From positions 115,096-179,095 of the forward strand of contig CAYUAI010000001.1 in assembly GCA_964442745.1 (NCBI GenBank): a stretch of 64,000 nt of DNA. The letters are read 5' to 3'. This DNA comes from CAYUAI01 sp964442745. GTDB taxonomy: Bacteria > Pseudomonadota > Gammaproteobacteria > S012-40. The notes below the pieces were generated by a model. That model ran no database searches and was not told the origin of the DNA. It saw only the letters and a list, made by a program, of their open reading frames with translations. This document shows positions 1 to 10,200 of this stretch, one piece after another; the first letter of the stretch is position 1; each line of letters starts with the position of its first letter. A program made the translations under genes and the position numbers.

Positions 1-2372
1 AAAAACTGGTAGATAGTCTCATCATCAACTAAAATATCTTGGCGTCGCACCTTGGCTTCCAAGTTTTTTATTTCTTGTATCATCGATTTATTGTGCTGCA
101 TAAATGCCGCTCGCGTAAAAAAATGGCCCTCGACTAATGCCTGCTGAATAAAGATTTTTCGCGCCACTTGAGGATCAATGGGACCATAGTTAACTTTGCG
201 CTTAACAACCAATGTCAGTCCATATAGCGAAACTCGTTCATAGGCAGCCACTTGCGCGGGCCGTTTTTCCCAATGTACCTCATCATAACTACGTTTTACC
301 AGGTGTGAAGCCAGCGGCTCAACCCACATCGGCTCAATTTTAGCCACGGTGCGCGCATATACCCGAGTGGTCTCCATAATTTCCGCCGCGACCAACCATT
401 TAGGGGAGGTTTTAAATAATGCTGACCCTGGCGAAATATTAAATTTCAGCCCACGCGCTCCCAGGTAAGTTTGGTCATCACTCTTAACACCAATCTGTGC
501 TAATAAACCCGATAACAAAGCACAGTGTATCGAATGATAATCTCCAACTTGCTCGCTCAAGTGTATGCCGGCGGCGGTGCAATGCGCTTTTAATTGTTTA
601 TAAACATCCCACCATTCTTTAATACGAATATAAGACAAATACTCAGACTTACACAGCTTTCTAAATTTGTTTTGCGTTAAATGCTTGGATTGCTCTTGCA
701 AATATCCCCACAAATTAACCAACGTCATAAAGTCAGAATGCTCACCGATAAATCGCCGATGTTTTTCATCCGCTTTTTTTTGTGCATTCAAAGGTCTTTC
801 TCTTGGATCCTGGAGGCTCAAAATTGAGGTAATAATGAGTATTTCATGTAAACAATTTTCTTTCATTGCTGTTATAATCATGCGGCCCAGTTTAGGATCA
901 ACTGGAATTTTTGCCAGTTGTTTGCCCACTGGGGTCAGACGATTGCTATCATCGACGGCACCTAACTCATGTAACAGCTTATAACCATCTTTTATCGACC
1001 GTTTATCCGGTCGCTCAATAAACGGAAATTGCTCAATATCGCCCAAGCCAAGATAAAGCATTTGTAATATGACCGCCGCCAAATTGGTACGCAGAATTTC
1101 CGGCTCGGTATAGGGTATCCTCGCCTGATAATCTTCCTCAGAATATAAGCGTATACAAACCCCGGCACTCACTCGTCCACATCGACCCGCCCGCTGATTA
1201 GCCGAGGCTTGCGATATTCTTTCGATCGGCAAACGTTGTATTTTAGTCCGATAGCTATATCGACTGATACGGGCAAACCCAGGATCAATCACATAACGAA
1301 TGCCTGGCACCGTTAATGACGTTTCAGCCACATTGGTGGCTAACACAATACGTCGTCCTCGGTGATTCTCAAATATCCGCTGCTGCTCTTTAGCACTCAA
1401 TCGCGCATACATCGGTAAAATTTCTGTTTCAGGTGGATGACATTTCCGCAAGGCTTCGGCCGTCTCTCGAATGTCTCTCTCGCCCGCCATAAAAATTAAG
1501 ATATCACCCGGACCATAACTGACTAACTCATCAACCGCATCAATAATCCCTTGCTGTACATGATTATCCCGTTCATTATCATCATCCCCCGACAAGGCTT
1601 GATAATAAATATCCACCGGGTATGTCCGCCCTGAAATTTCAATAATTGGCGCCTCCTCAAAGTGCTTAGAAAAGCGTGAGGTCTCGATCGTTGCTGAGGT
1701 AATAATGACTTTTAAGTCTCGACGTTTGGCTATCACTTGTTTTAAGTAACCCAACAAAAAATCAATATTTAAACTACGCTCATGCGCCTCATCAATAATA
1801 ATGGTATCGTATTGATCAAGAAACTTATCCGACTGCGTTTCTGCTAACAAAATGCCATCAGTCATTATTTTAAGATAGGTTTGTTCACTGGTTTTATCAG
1901 AAAACCTAACCTTATAACCGACAGCATGCCCAAGACTCGCTTCCAATTCCGAGGCAATACGGGTCGCCACACTGCGAGCCGCCACTCGCCGCGGCTGGGT
2001 GTGGCCAATCATTCCTCGGATTCCCCGCCCCATTTCCAAACAAATTTTTGGCAATTGAGTGGTTTTTCCGGAACCGGTTTCACCACACACAATCACCACC
2101 GGATGCGCGCTTAGCGTATCCATAATCTCTTGCTTCTTTTCAAGAACCGGCAAATTATCGGAATACTGGCAAATCGGTTTGTTGGCTTGACGAATGTAAA
2201 ACTTCTCAGTCGATTGGCTAATTTTTTGTTCCAGCTGAATAATCTGTGCCGAAGACAGTTTCCCTTGGGTGGCTAGTCGTTGTAAATTTTTCGTCTGTCT
2301 GCGCAGTTGATATTGATCCCGCCGCATACAGTGCTCAATTTTTTCATTAATTTCATTGAATCGTGCTTGCAT
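1..2372 (-). CDS. hrpA: ATP-dependent RNA helicase HrpA (partial, C-terminus outside window)
   Basis: About 790 N-terminal residues of a DEAH-box RNA helicase are readable on the minus strand; the C-terminal part lies beyond base 1. The start is the ATG at 2372. Walker A (GETGSGKTT) is at about residues 97-105, followed by the DEAH box within IIIDEAHERS, a SAT motif (ITSATIE) and helicase-C motifs ending in QRAGRCGR. E. coli HrpA is about 1300 residues, so roughly 60 percent is visible. Known role: 3'-5' helicase that acts on mRNA and stalled or collided ribosomes. It begins 2 bases after the mazG stop, so it is probably co-transcribed with relA-mazG. Identification as HrpA rather than HrpB rests on the N-terminal region before Walker A and on the long helicase core. 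Confidence 0.93.
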   Translation of the reverse strand, partial: MQARFNEINEKIEHCMRRDQYQLRRQTKNLQRLATQGKLSSAQIIQLEQKISQSTEKFYIRQANKPICQYSDNLPVLEKKQEIMDTLSAHPVVIVCGETGSGKTTQLPKICLEMGRGIRGMIGHTQPRRVAARSVATRIASELEASLGHAVGYKVRFSDKTSEQTYLKIMTDGILLAETQSDKFLDQYDTIIIDEAHERSLNIDFLLGYLKQVIAKRRDLKVIITSATIETSRFSKHFEEAPIIEISGRTYPVDIYYQALSGDDDNERDNHVQQGIIDAVDELVSYGPGDILIFMAGERDIRETAEALRKCHPPETEILPMYARLSAKEQQRIFENHRGRRIVLATNVAETSLTVPGIRYVIDPGFARISRYSYRTKIQRLPIERISQASANQRAGRCGRVSAGVCIRLYSEEDYQARIPYTEPEILRTNLAAVILQMLYLGLGDIEQFPFIERPDKRSIKDGYKLLHELGAVDDSNRLTPVGKQLAKIPVDPKLGRMIITAMKENCLHEILIITSILSLQDPRERPLNAQKKADEKHRRFIGEHSDFMTLVNLWGYLQEQSKHLTQNKFRKLCKSEYLSYIRIKEWWDVYKQLKAHCTAAGIHLSEQVGDYHSIHCALLSGLLAQIGVKSDDQTYLGARGLKFNISPGSALFKTSPKWLVAAEIMETTRVYARTVAKIEPMWVEPLASHLVKRSYDEVHWEKRPAQVAAYERVSLYGLTLVVKRKVNYGPIDPQVARKIFIQQALVEGHFFTRAAFMQHNKSMIQEIKNLEAKVRRQDILVDDETIYQF

Positions 2373-2374
2373 TT

Positions 2375-3166
2375 TTATAACGTATATTTTTTTGCTTGAT
2401 CCCAATAAGCTTCCATCTCGGCGACCGATAACGCCGACATATTGCCATGTGCTTGTTTGATGACAGTTTCCATATAGCGAAAACGTTTTTCAAATTTCCG
2501 ATTAGCTTTACGTAAAGCGGTCTCAGGGTCGATCTTGGCATAACGTGCGATATTCACACAGACAAACATCAAGTCACCAATTTCTTCAGTGAATGCCTCT
2601 TCATCGTTAGCTTGCCAGGCTTCGACAGTTTCTTGCAGCTCCTCTTCGACTTTGGCAAAAATATCTTGCATGTGACACCAGTCAAAACCCGCTAACGCCG
2701 CTCTTTTTTGTAATTTATTTGCGAAGCTCACTGCGGGTAAATGATAATTCAGCCCATCGAGTAAGCTTTGACTTGATTGATCACTTCGTTCTTGCTGTTT
2801 CAATTTTTCCCATTGCTCGGTTTGTTGCTGCGCATTGTCAATGGTTTCATCCGCAAAAACATGAGGATGGCGCCTTCGCATTTTTTCTGTAATTTCAGTG
2901 ACAATATCTTCGAAACTAAAAAGTTGCTGTTCTTTGGCAATTTGCGCATAAAAAACAATCTGGAACAATAAATCACCCAATTCATTCGCTAATTTGTCAA
3001 ATTTCCCCTGCTCAATCAATTCAGCCACTTCATAAGCTTCTTCAAGGGTATGCGGAATCAGGCTCGCAAAATTTTGTTCCCGATCCCACGGGCATCCTTG
3101 ATCGGGATCACGCAAACTTGCCATTATTGCTAATAACTTATCCATTGATGTCATATCTTTTCTCAC
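2375..3166 (-). CDS. mazG: Nucleoside triphosphate pyrophosphohydrolase MazG
   Basis: Cytosolic enzyme of 263 residues that hydrolyses NTPs and dNTPs to monophosphate and pyrophosphate. The first MazG domain is unmistakable: RDPDQGCPWDREQ, then the metal-binding EEAYEVAELIE and ELGDLLFQ. The second, C-terminal repeat has EEIGDLMFVCVN. Length matches E. coli MazG (263). Its ATG overlaps the relA stop by 4 bases (ATGA), implying translational coupling. The relA-mazG order is a known gammaproteobacterial arrangement, and in E. coli MazG has been linked to lowering ppGpp. Confidence is high. Confidence 0.96.
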   Translation of the reverse strand: MRKDMTSMDKLLAIMASLRDPDQGCPWDREQNFASLIPHTLEEAYEVAELIEQGKFDKLANELGDLLFQIVFYAQIAKEQQLFSFEDIVTEITEKMRRRHPHVFADETIDNAQQQTEQWEKLKQQERSDQSSQSLLDGLNYHLPAVSFANKLQKRAALAGFDWCHMQDIFAKVEEELQETVEAWQANDEEAFTEEIGDLMFVCVNIARYAKIDPETALRKANRKFEKRFRYMETVIKQAHGNMSALSVAEMEAYWDQAKKYTL

Positions 3167-5334
3167 TTCATACGTGCCACATAGTATACGCCACGCAGTT
3201 GCATCAATTTAGCCACCACGTTGTTCAACTGATCATTACTTTTTATTTGCAGGCTAATGTACATTTTTGCCTCATGGCTCCGCTTATTTGAGCGGGTATT
3301 AGCGCCCAGCACATTAATATTATCTGCGGCCAATAGCGAGGTAATATCGCGTAGCAATCCAGATCGATCGACAGAGTCAATTTCAATATCGACTTCGTAT
3401 AACTTGTCCTGGTGATGACTCCAAGCGACCTGTAATATTCTTTCCGGATAGTTTTTTTCCAGCTGAGACACATTCACACAGTCTGCACGATGGACACTCA
3501 CTCCTCGCCCTTGGGTAACAAAACCAACCACCGCATCGCCTGACATCGGTTTACAACATCGAGCAAGAGTTGTTAGCAGGTCACCCACCCCTTCAATCTC
3601 AATATCACGTTCAAGCTGGTGTGCTGCACGAGATATCGTTGGCACATCGCTTTTCAGTAATTGTTTGGCAACCTTCTCGGCGGTTAATAGATTTGCAATC
3701 TGAACAACGCCTAATTCACCTCGCCCAATGGCCGCATAGAGTTCATCCACATGGTTAAAATTGAATTTATTGGCGACCGCCAGCAATTGCCGTGGATCAA
3801 TGGGCATCTGCTCAATGCCTCGTGCCAATAAATTACGGCCATTCGTCATATGCTCTTCTTTGAACTGTTGTTTAAACCAATGCCGGACTTTTGCTCTGGC
3901 GCGAGGGGTATTCAAATAACCATAGTGCGAAATTAACCAGTCTCGACTCGGCTGACCCTTTTTGGATGAAATAATTTCGACTTGCTGGCCACTGCTTAAC
4001 TGCGTTGTCAAGGGTACCATGTGACCATCAACTCGCGCCCCTCGACATCGATGCCCTAAATCCGTATGGACATGGTAAGCAAAATCCAGTGGTGTTGCCC
4101 CATTGGGCAAATTAATCACCGAACCTTGAGGTGTCAGCACATAAATACGACTAGGGGATGGTCGAGTTTGTTGCGAACCCATCACTGCAGGCGCATGACG
4201 GGTTTCTTTGACACTTAATAATGATCGGATCGACTCGATATGCTGCTCGACTTCTCTATCATGCTTAGAGCCTTCTTTATAGCGCCAATGGGCGGCCACC
4301 CCAAGTTCCGCATGTTCATCCATCGCTTGGGTGCGAATCTGTATTTCTATCACCTTATCATCCGGTCCCATCACCGCCGTATGTAATGATTGGTATAGGT
4401 TTCTCTTTGGCGCTGCAATATAATCATCGTATTCACCCGCAACATAAGGCCAATGACTATGCACGACACTCAAGGCGGTATAGCATTGCGTCAAATCATC
4501 CACTAACACCCGCACCGCTCGTACATCATACAGTTCATCAAACTTCAAATGCTTTTTTTGCATTTTCCGCCAAATACTGTAGATATGCTTTGGTCGTCCA
4601 TACACCTTGACAGGAATGCCTGCTTGCTGCAAAATTTGTTGTAGCTCAGTCACCACTTGCTGGATATATTGCTCTCGGTCAATCCGCCGCTCTTCTAAAA
4701 ATGTGGCAATTTCTTGGTATTTTTTAGGCTCTAGATACCGAAACGTAAAATCTTCTAGCTCCCATTTAATCTGTCCGATACCTAATCGATTGGCTAAGGG
4801 TGCAAATACATCTTGGGTTTCTTGTGCCAACAAGTGTTTTTCTGATTCACTCGCATTTTTCGCTTTGCGCAGGCGTAATAACTGGTAGGCTAACAAGATA
4901 AAAACAACCCGAACATCACTCATCATCGAGAGCAACATCATATGCTGACTTGACGAATCCGACGGCGACTTTTCCGATGACTGCTTTAATGCAAAACCAT
5001 CTCGCTCGGCGACCAATAAACGCTCAGTTTCAGCATATAAATTGCCAATCACCTGTCCAAATACCTGTGATATCTTTTCAATAGCAACCGATTGTTCACA
5101 AAAACTTTGATAAATAATCGCCGCACAAATGGTTTCACGATCCACTCTGATGTTTTCTAAGGTTGTGATAATCTGCTCGACATCCGTCACCCATGCTGGA
5201 AACTCTGCCGCCGCAAAAAATGCCGCCGGCTGTAACCCAATGTTTGCTGAATGAACAAACAAATCGGTCACATAAGTCGGCCAACTTTTAGGAAAAACGG
5301 CATTTTGAATCGTTTGGTTTTTTTTCTCAGACAT
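3163..5334 (-). CDS. relA: GTP pyrophosphokinase RelA, (p)ppGpp synthetase I
   Basis: Ribosome-associated stringent-response enzyme of 723 residues that makes (p)ppGpp from ATP and GTP/GDP. The N-terminal hydrolase-like domain has lost the HD dyad (the equivalent stretch near residue 70 reads AAIIYQ), as in monofunctional RelA. The synthetase domain carries the RelA-type ExDD signature (EYDD, residues 301-304), YQSLHT and EIQIRT. A TGS domain (RIYVLTPQGSVINLPNGAT), the zinc-finger segment ARCCKPMSGD and a C-terminal ACT domain follow. It is first in a relA-mazG-hrpA set. No strong Shine-Dalgarno is visible before the ATG. Confidence 0.97.
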   Translation of the reverse strand: MSEKKNQTIQNAVFPKSWPTYVTDLFVHSANIGLQPAAFFAAAEFPAWVTDVEQIITTLENIRVDRETICAAIIYQSFCEQSVAIEKISQVFGQVIGNLYAETERLLVAERDGFALKQSSEKSPSDSSSQHMMLLSMMSDVRVVFILLAYQLLRLRKAKNASESEKHLLAQETQDVFAPLANRLGIGQIKWELEDFTFRYLEPKKYQEIATFLEERRIDREQYIQQVVTELQQILQQAGIPVKVYGRPKHIYSIWRKMQKKHLKFDELYDVRAVRVLVDDLTQCYTALSVVHSHWPYVAGEYDDYIAAPKRNLYQSLHTAVMGPDDKVIEIQIRTQAMDEHAELGVAAHWRYKEGSKHDREVEQHIESIRSLLSVKETRHAPAVMGSQQTRPSPSRIYVLTPQGSVINLPNGATPLDFAYHVHTDLGHRCRGARVDGHMVPLTTQLSSGQQVEIISSKKGQPSRDWLISHYGYLNTPRARAKVRHWFKQQFKEEHMTNGRNLLARGIEQMPIDPRQLLAVANKFNFNHVDELYAAIGRGELGVVQIANLLTAEKVAKQLLKSDVPTISRAAHQLERDIEIEGVGDLLTTLARCCKPMSGDAVVGFVTQGRGVSVHRADCVNVSQLEKNYPERILQVAWSHHQDKLYEVDIEIDSVDRSGLLRDITSLLAADNINVLGANTRSNKRSHEAKMYISLQIKSNDQLNNVVAKLMQLRGVYYVARMK

Positions 5335-5568
5335 GGCGCTATGTTACACAATATATCACTTCATGATAAATAAAATGTCTTGATAAAGGACTCACAGCCA
5401 AAATTTATGACATGTAAAAGCATTGCCATGTGAATCAATTGTTGCCATAATCTCTGCGCAAACTTTGCAAATGGACTCGCCTATTTGCCATGAGTGATTT
5501 ATTTTTTCGTCACGGCAAACGTAGCGACAAAACCACGTCATTGTTTGCCATAGACCCACAGCTAAAAT

Positions 5569-5644
5569 GCCCCGGTAGCTCAGAGGATAGAGCAGCCGCC
5601 TCCTAAGCGGCAGGTCGGACGTTCGAGTCGTCTCCGGGGCACCA
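5569..5644 (+). tRNA. tRNA-Arg (anticodon CCT), CCA encoded
   Basis: Full cloverleaf can be folded by hand: acceptor stem GCCCCGG with CCGGGGC (5569-5575 and 5634-5640), D arm GCTC...GAGC, anticodon stem GCCGC/GCGGC around loop CTCCTAA with anticodon CCT at 5602-5604, T arm with TTCGAGT loop, discriminator A and encoded CCA at 5642-5644. It reads the AGG codon. A spurious ORF on the opposite strand (5392-5661) is only the shadow of this gene. Confidence 0.97.
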
Positions 5645-5673
5645 CACTCACAACACCACAAACGCTTATTCGT

Positions 5674-6570
5674 ATGCAGATTACAGATGGATACTTAACA
5701 GTCAAATTCAACACCTTGGGTGCTGAAATGCAGTCGCTATGCGCAAACGATAATCAAGAGTTTTTATGGCAAGCCGACCCGTCGATTTGGCCACGATATG
5801 CGCCTGTCTTATTCCCCATGGTAGGACGACTGAAAAACGACCAATTGATTCATCAAAATAAACCATTGACACTCACACAACATGGTTTTGCCCGTGATAG
5901 CGAATTTTCTGTATTAGACCACAACCACCTATCCATCGCATTTGTATTATCAAGCAACGCCACCAGTAAAATGCACTACCCATTTGATTTTGAATTGGTC
6001 ATTCGTTATACACTTCATCAACACATATTGCTCATCGATTATACGGTAAGAAATCCAAGTGCCATGTCACTGCCTGTCAGTATCGGTGCTCACCCCGCAT
6101 TCAAGTGGCCACTGGTTGAGAATAAAGCAAAAAACCAACACTTTATTCAATTTGAGAAACCTGAACAAGCACCAATTCGCCGTTTATCATCCGGGTTATT
6201 ATTACCCGATGAGCAACCCTCACCGGTGAATCACGACAGGCTAATGTTAGATGATGCGTTATTTGAAAACGATGCATTAATTTTCGATCAACTGCAAAGT
6301 CGTTCACTCACCTATGGTATCATCAATCAAGACTACCCTCGCCTCCATATTCACTACGCTGACTTTCCCCATTTAGGCCTATGGAGCAAATCACGCGCAA
6401 ATTTCTTATGTATCGAACCTTGGCAGGGCTACGCAAGCCCTCTCACATATGATGGCGAATTTTCTGCAAAACCGGGGATCATTCAGATCGCTTCCTATGC
6501 CGAACAATCTTGGCGCCATCGTATTGAAATCAAAATAGCAGATGAAATAGCGGCGATTTCCATCCCTTAA
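5674..6570 (+). CDS. Aldose 1-epimerase family protein (LacX-like mutarotase)
   Basis: A 298-residue beta-sandwich mutarotase of the galactose mutarotase-like superfamily. Family marks are LGAEMQSL near the N-terminus, WPRYAPVLFPMVGRLKND (the LacX-type segment), the QHGFAR motif with its catalytic-type histidine, and GAHPAFKWPL with a second histidine. Expected to interconvert anomers of a hexose or hexose phosphate in the cytosol; the substrate cannot be told from sequence. It starts 30 bases after the tRNA and its stop overlaps the convergent PilZ gene by 4 bases. No obvious Shine-Dalgarno. Confidence 0.85.
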   Translation: MQITDGYLTVKFNTLGAEMQSLCANDNQEFLWQADPSIWPRYAPVLFPMVGRLKNDQLIHQNKPLTLTQHGFARDSEFSVLDHNHLSIAFVLSSNATSKMHYPFDFELVIRYTLHQHILLIDYTVRNPSAMSLPVSIGAHPAFKWPLVENKAKNQHFIQFEKPEQAPIRRLSSGLLLPDEQPSPVNHDRLMLDDALFENDALIFDQLQSRSLTYGIINQDYPRLHIHYADFPHLGLWSKSRANFLCIEPWQGYASPLTYDGEFSAKPGIIQIASYAEQSWRHRIEIKIADEIAAISIP

Positions 6571-7193
6571 CTCTTCCGCTTACGAATGAGCTCTCGTTGA
6601 CGATCTAAAATATAGCGCATGAGCAATTTCCTATCGCTTTCGTAGAGCACGGGAAACTCCACCCCGATCCGAAAGACGCGCCTATCCTCGTCGGAATCTT
6701 CCAAATGACAATGAATAACCTGCCCATAGGTATCAATACCAAAACGCGCATCGACAACCACGAGCTTAATATGGAAGTACTCACCAATACCATATGGCTC
6801 AGGCCGATTAAAACTAACACCACCTTCACTAATATCAATGGTGCGGGTTGTGGTAATGATGGTTTTATCTTCCGCCGATTTTTTAAATTGGTCAAACACC
6901 AAATGTGATGTAATCACATCAATTTTTTTATTCAGCACTTCCAAATACTGAGTGAGACCCGGATTTTCTCTGCGAAAAATGGCTAACATTGGACTGAGTT
7001 CACGATCAAGTTGTTCTAACTTAACACTGAATTCATCTTTTTTCGGTTTTAACTTACCGCTATGATTTTTTATCTGCGCTAACTCATCAGTCGTTACCGG
7101 GCGATATTCAATATAAACACATTCCTCAATGCGAAAATAACTGCGGCGCTCTTTTTCACTATCATCATTAAACGAAACATGACTTTCACTCAC
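6567..7193 (-). CDS. PilZ domain protein (predicted cyclic-di-GMP effector)
   Basis: A 208-residue cytosolic protein with a charged N-terminus and a PilZ domain. The bipartite c-di-GMP-binding signature is intact: RSYFR (RxxxR) near residue 17, and DISEGG (DxSxxG) in the second half. The start is GTG at 7193, preceded by AAAGGATG at a workable distance. It lies 17 bases behind the RND pump gene on the same strand, so it is very likely the last gene of that efflux operon. The middle region (about residues 40-110) is helical and not assigned to a family. The partner regulated by c-di-GMP is unknown. Confidence 0.88.
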   Translation of the reverse strand: MSESHVSFNDDSEKERRSYFRIEECVYIEYRPVTTDELAQIKNHSGKLKPKKDEFSVKLEQLDRELSPMLAIFRRENPGLTQYLEVLNKKIDVITSHLVFDQFKKSAEDKTIITTTRTIDISEGGVSFNRPEPYGIGEYFHIKLVVVDARFGIDTYGQVIHCHLEDSDEDRRVFRIGVEFPVLYESDRKLLMRYILDRQRELIRKRKS

Positions 7194-7210
7194 CAGTTCA
7201 TCCTTTTGTA

Positions 7211-10200
7211 TTATGCGATGGCTTTATAAGGGATTGCTTCAGTTTGTTTGAAGTTATGCTCACCAATCCGCAATAAGCTAGGTAATAAAATAAGAGTAAA
7301 TAAAGTGCTCAAGCACATACCACCCACGATAACGGTAGCTAAACCGCGATAAAGCTCAGCCCCCGCACCGGGCACCAACAATAATGGCAACATCCCAAAG
7401 ATACTTGTTAACGTACTCATTAAAATGGGACGCAAACGCAGCCGAACGGCTTGTTCAACGGCGGCCGATCGATGTAAACCTTCTCGCTCGGCGGCACGTG
7501 TCTGATGAACTAACAAAATAGCATTATTGACAACTAAGCCTAATAAAATGATAAAACCAATCATGGTCAGCAAGTCCATCGGCTGAAACGAAAATGTATT
7601 CAATATCGCTAACGCTAACACACCACCAATGGTCGCTAATGGAATCGTCATCAACACCAACAAACTATCTTTAAATGATCGAAACAATGCGCTAATCAAT
7701 AAATATAGAATAATAATCGCCAGTAAGAAACTGCCACCCATACTCAACAAGGCCGTTTCCAATTGATCGGCTGTTCCTGAGTATTCCACGGTTCCATCTT
7801 CTGGCAGTAAACTAGTGATGATCGGCTCAACGTCTTCTCTGAGTAAGGCGATGGCTTCTTCTAGAGACATCTCCGTCGGTGGCGTCACTCGTAAGGTAAT
7901 GGTTCGCCGTCGATTAATTCGGCGGATTTCTTCAGGCCCTGCCGTACGTTGCAACTGAACCAATTCACCTAAAGGCAGTACACCAGCGTTAGGTGTTGCC
8001 AAAGGGATCGCAGCAAACTCTTCTGGAGTATCCCAAGGCTCACTCCGCAAGATCACATCAAGACGCTGTTCTCCATCAAAATAATCACCTACATGCAAAC
8101 CACTGCCTAATGATCTAACAATATTGGCTAATTGACCTCGATCCCACCCAGCTTCCGCGATTCTTCGCTCATCGGGCAGTAAACGCAACTCTGGATTAGC
8201 CAAGTCCAAACCAGGAAAAGGTCGAACCGATGACCCAGGCAATACACTTCGTATGGTGCCAAACCCGGCTTGTGCTGCTTGCAATAATGACTCAATATCC
8301 CGGCCTTGAATATTAATATCAATCGTTCGACCGCTACCAAATCCGCCAAAAAGTGAAGATCGTTTGGCAAATGCCATGGTGTCCGGAAACCCCTGAATAA
8401 CTCGATTAATTAAACCCACTAACTCATCGGTTCTCGCCGGATCTTTAGCTCGTACTCCCATAAATGCACCACCGTTGAAAATCACAAAGAAATAATTATC
8501 CACCACCAAATCTTCCTTGCCATCCACATAGGGTTGCATCCGCTCTGCCACCACAAACCCCATTTCTTTTTCTAAGGTGTCGATATTAATGCCCGGCGGA
8601 GGCAAAATAAAAGCAAACACCAGGTTACGATTCCCTTCAGGTAAATAATCGGCTTTGGGTAACAATAAAAAAGCTAAATAAATAGGCAACGCAATCAGGC
8701 TAAAAATCCAAAAAAAACGGCGCCAACCCGTATTTGTTAACCACATAATAAATCGCGTCGTAGCACGCCACCAATGAGCATGGGGATCTTGCATATTTGA
8801 ATGCGCCAACCATTTATTAGCGGCCGTGGGTAGCACCGTCACAGCAACGATCAGTGAAAAACAGATAGCAACAGCGATCGCCAAAGCCAAATCCGCAAAC
8901 AATTGGCCAGCTTCTTCTTTAAGGAAAACAACGGGTAAAAATATCGCCACCGTAGTAACCGTTGAGGCTAATAATGCGCCCCAAACTTGGCTCGTACCAA
9001 GTAACGCGGCTTCATCGCTCGGCTTACCGTTTTCACGCAAACGAACAATATTTTCCAAAACAACAATCGCGGCATCGAGCACCATGCCCACAGCAAAAGC
9101 TAATCCCGCGAGGGAAATCACGTTGAGGGTCCGACCCGCGGCATCTAATATAATAAACGAGGCCAATATAGTCACAGGAATCGCCACCGCCACCATTAAC
9201 GTTGCTCGAAAACGGCGCAAAAACCACCAGAGCACACCCACAGCTAAAATGATACCAAGCCCCAGGTTAGTCCTGACCAAATCAATGGACCGGTCAATAT
9301 AAATTGTTTCATCATACACTTGTTCAAACGACAAATGAGCTCTTTTTAAAGGACCTTCACGCAGTTCATCGCCAGCAATACGCAACTGCTCCATCACCTC
9401 TAATACATTAACACCATTTTCCCTGTGTGCATTGACAGCCATGGCCGACGCCCCATTTTGAATGACAAACGAACTGCGGTCGACCTGGGCTAAACGAACC
9501 TCCGCGACATCCGCCAATCGAATAGGACGACCTTCACGCCATTCAAGCACCATATTGCCTAACTCATCCAAATCGTACTTGCCTGCAAAGCGGATCGTAT
9601 AACGGCGTTTGCCCACATCCGCACTGCCCGCCGAAACATCATTACTCCCCCCCGCCAGCACCGCGACTTTGGGTAATTGTATACCTAAGCTCGCCGCTTT
9701 ATAGGGATCAAAAGTAATACGCACTTCATTTTCACGTCCTCCCCGTACTTCAGATAAAGCAACACCTGGCACCCGTTCGAAGCGGGTTTGCACGACCTCT
9801 TCAATAAAATCTTGATAACTCGCAATATGTCGATCATTACCCGGCAACGGCTTTAAAATAAACCAGGCAATGGCCCGACTATTGCCACCCACCGAACTGA
9901 TCACCGGCTCTTCTACATCCTCAGGATAAAACGGCACACGATTCAACCGATTGAGCACTTCCAACAGGCCACGCTGCATATCCATGCCCACTTGAAAAGT
10001 AATCGTAATTTCGCCACGATTTCGTTGTGCTTTTGCAGTCAGCTCTGTCATACCTGGTAAACCGCGCAATACTTTTTCTTGAGGTTCGATAATATCCGCC
10101 TCAATTTCTTCGGGGGCGGCCGCACGCCATGTGGTACTAATGGTAATTTCCGGCTTTTCCACTTCAGGCGTTAATTGAACCGGTAACCGAGAGAAACTAA

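Noticed and set aside
4390..4400. RelA has Leu (NLYQSLH) where E. coli has Gly251 in NGYQSIH
   Set aside because: This position is also Met or Leu in many active Rel enzymes, so it is not evidence for an inactive synthetase.
5392..5661. An 89-codon minus-strand ORF over the tRNA gene
   Set aside because: Its start (CGAPETTRTSDLPLRRR) is the antisense of tRNA-Arg; it is a known false-ORF pattern.
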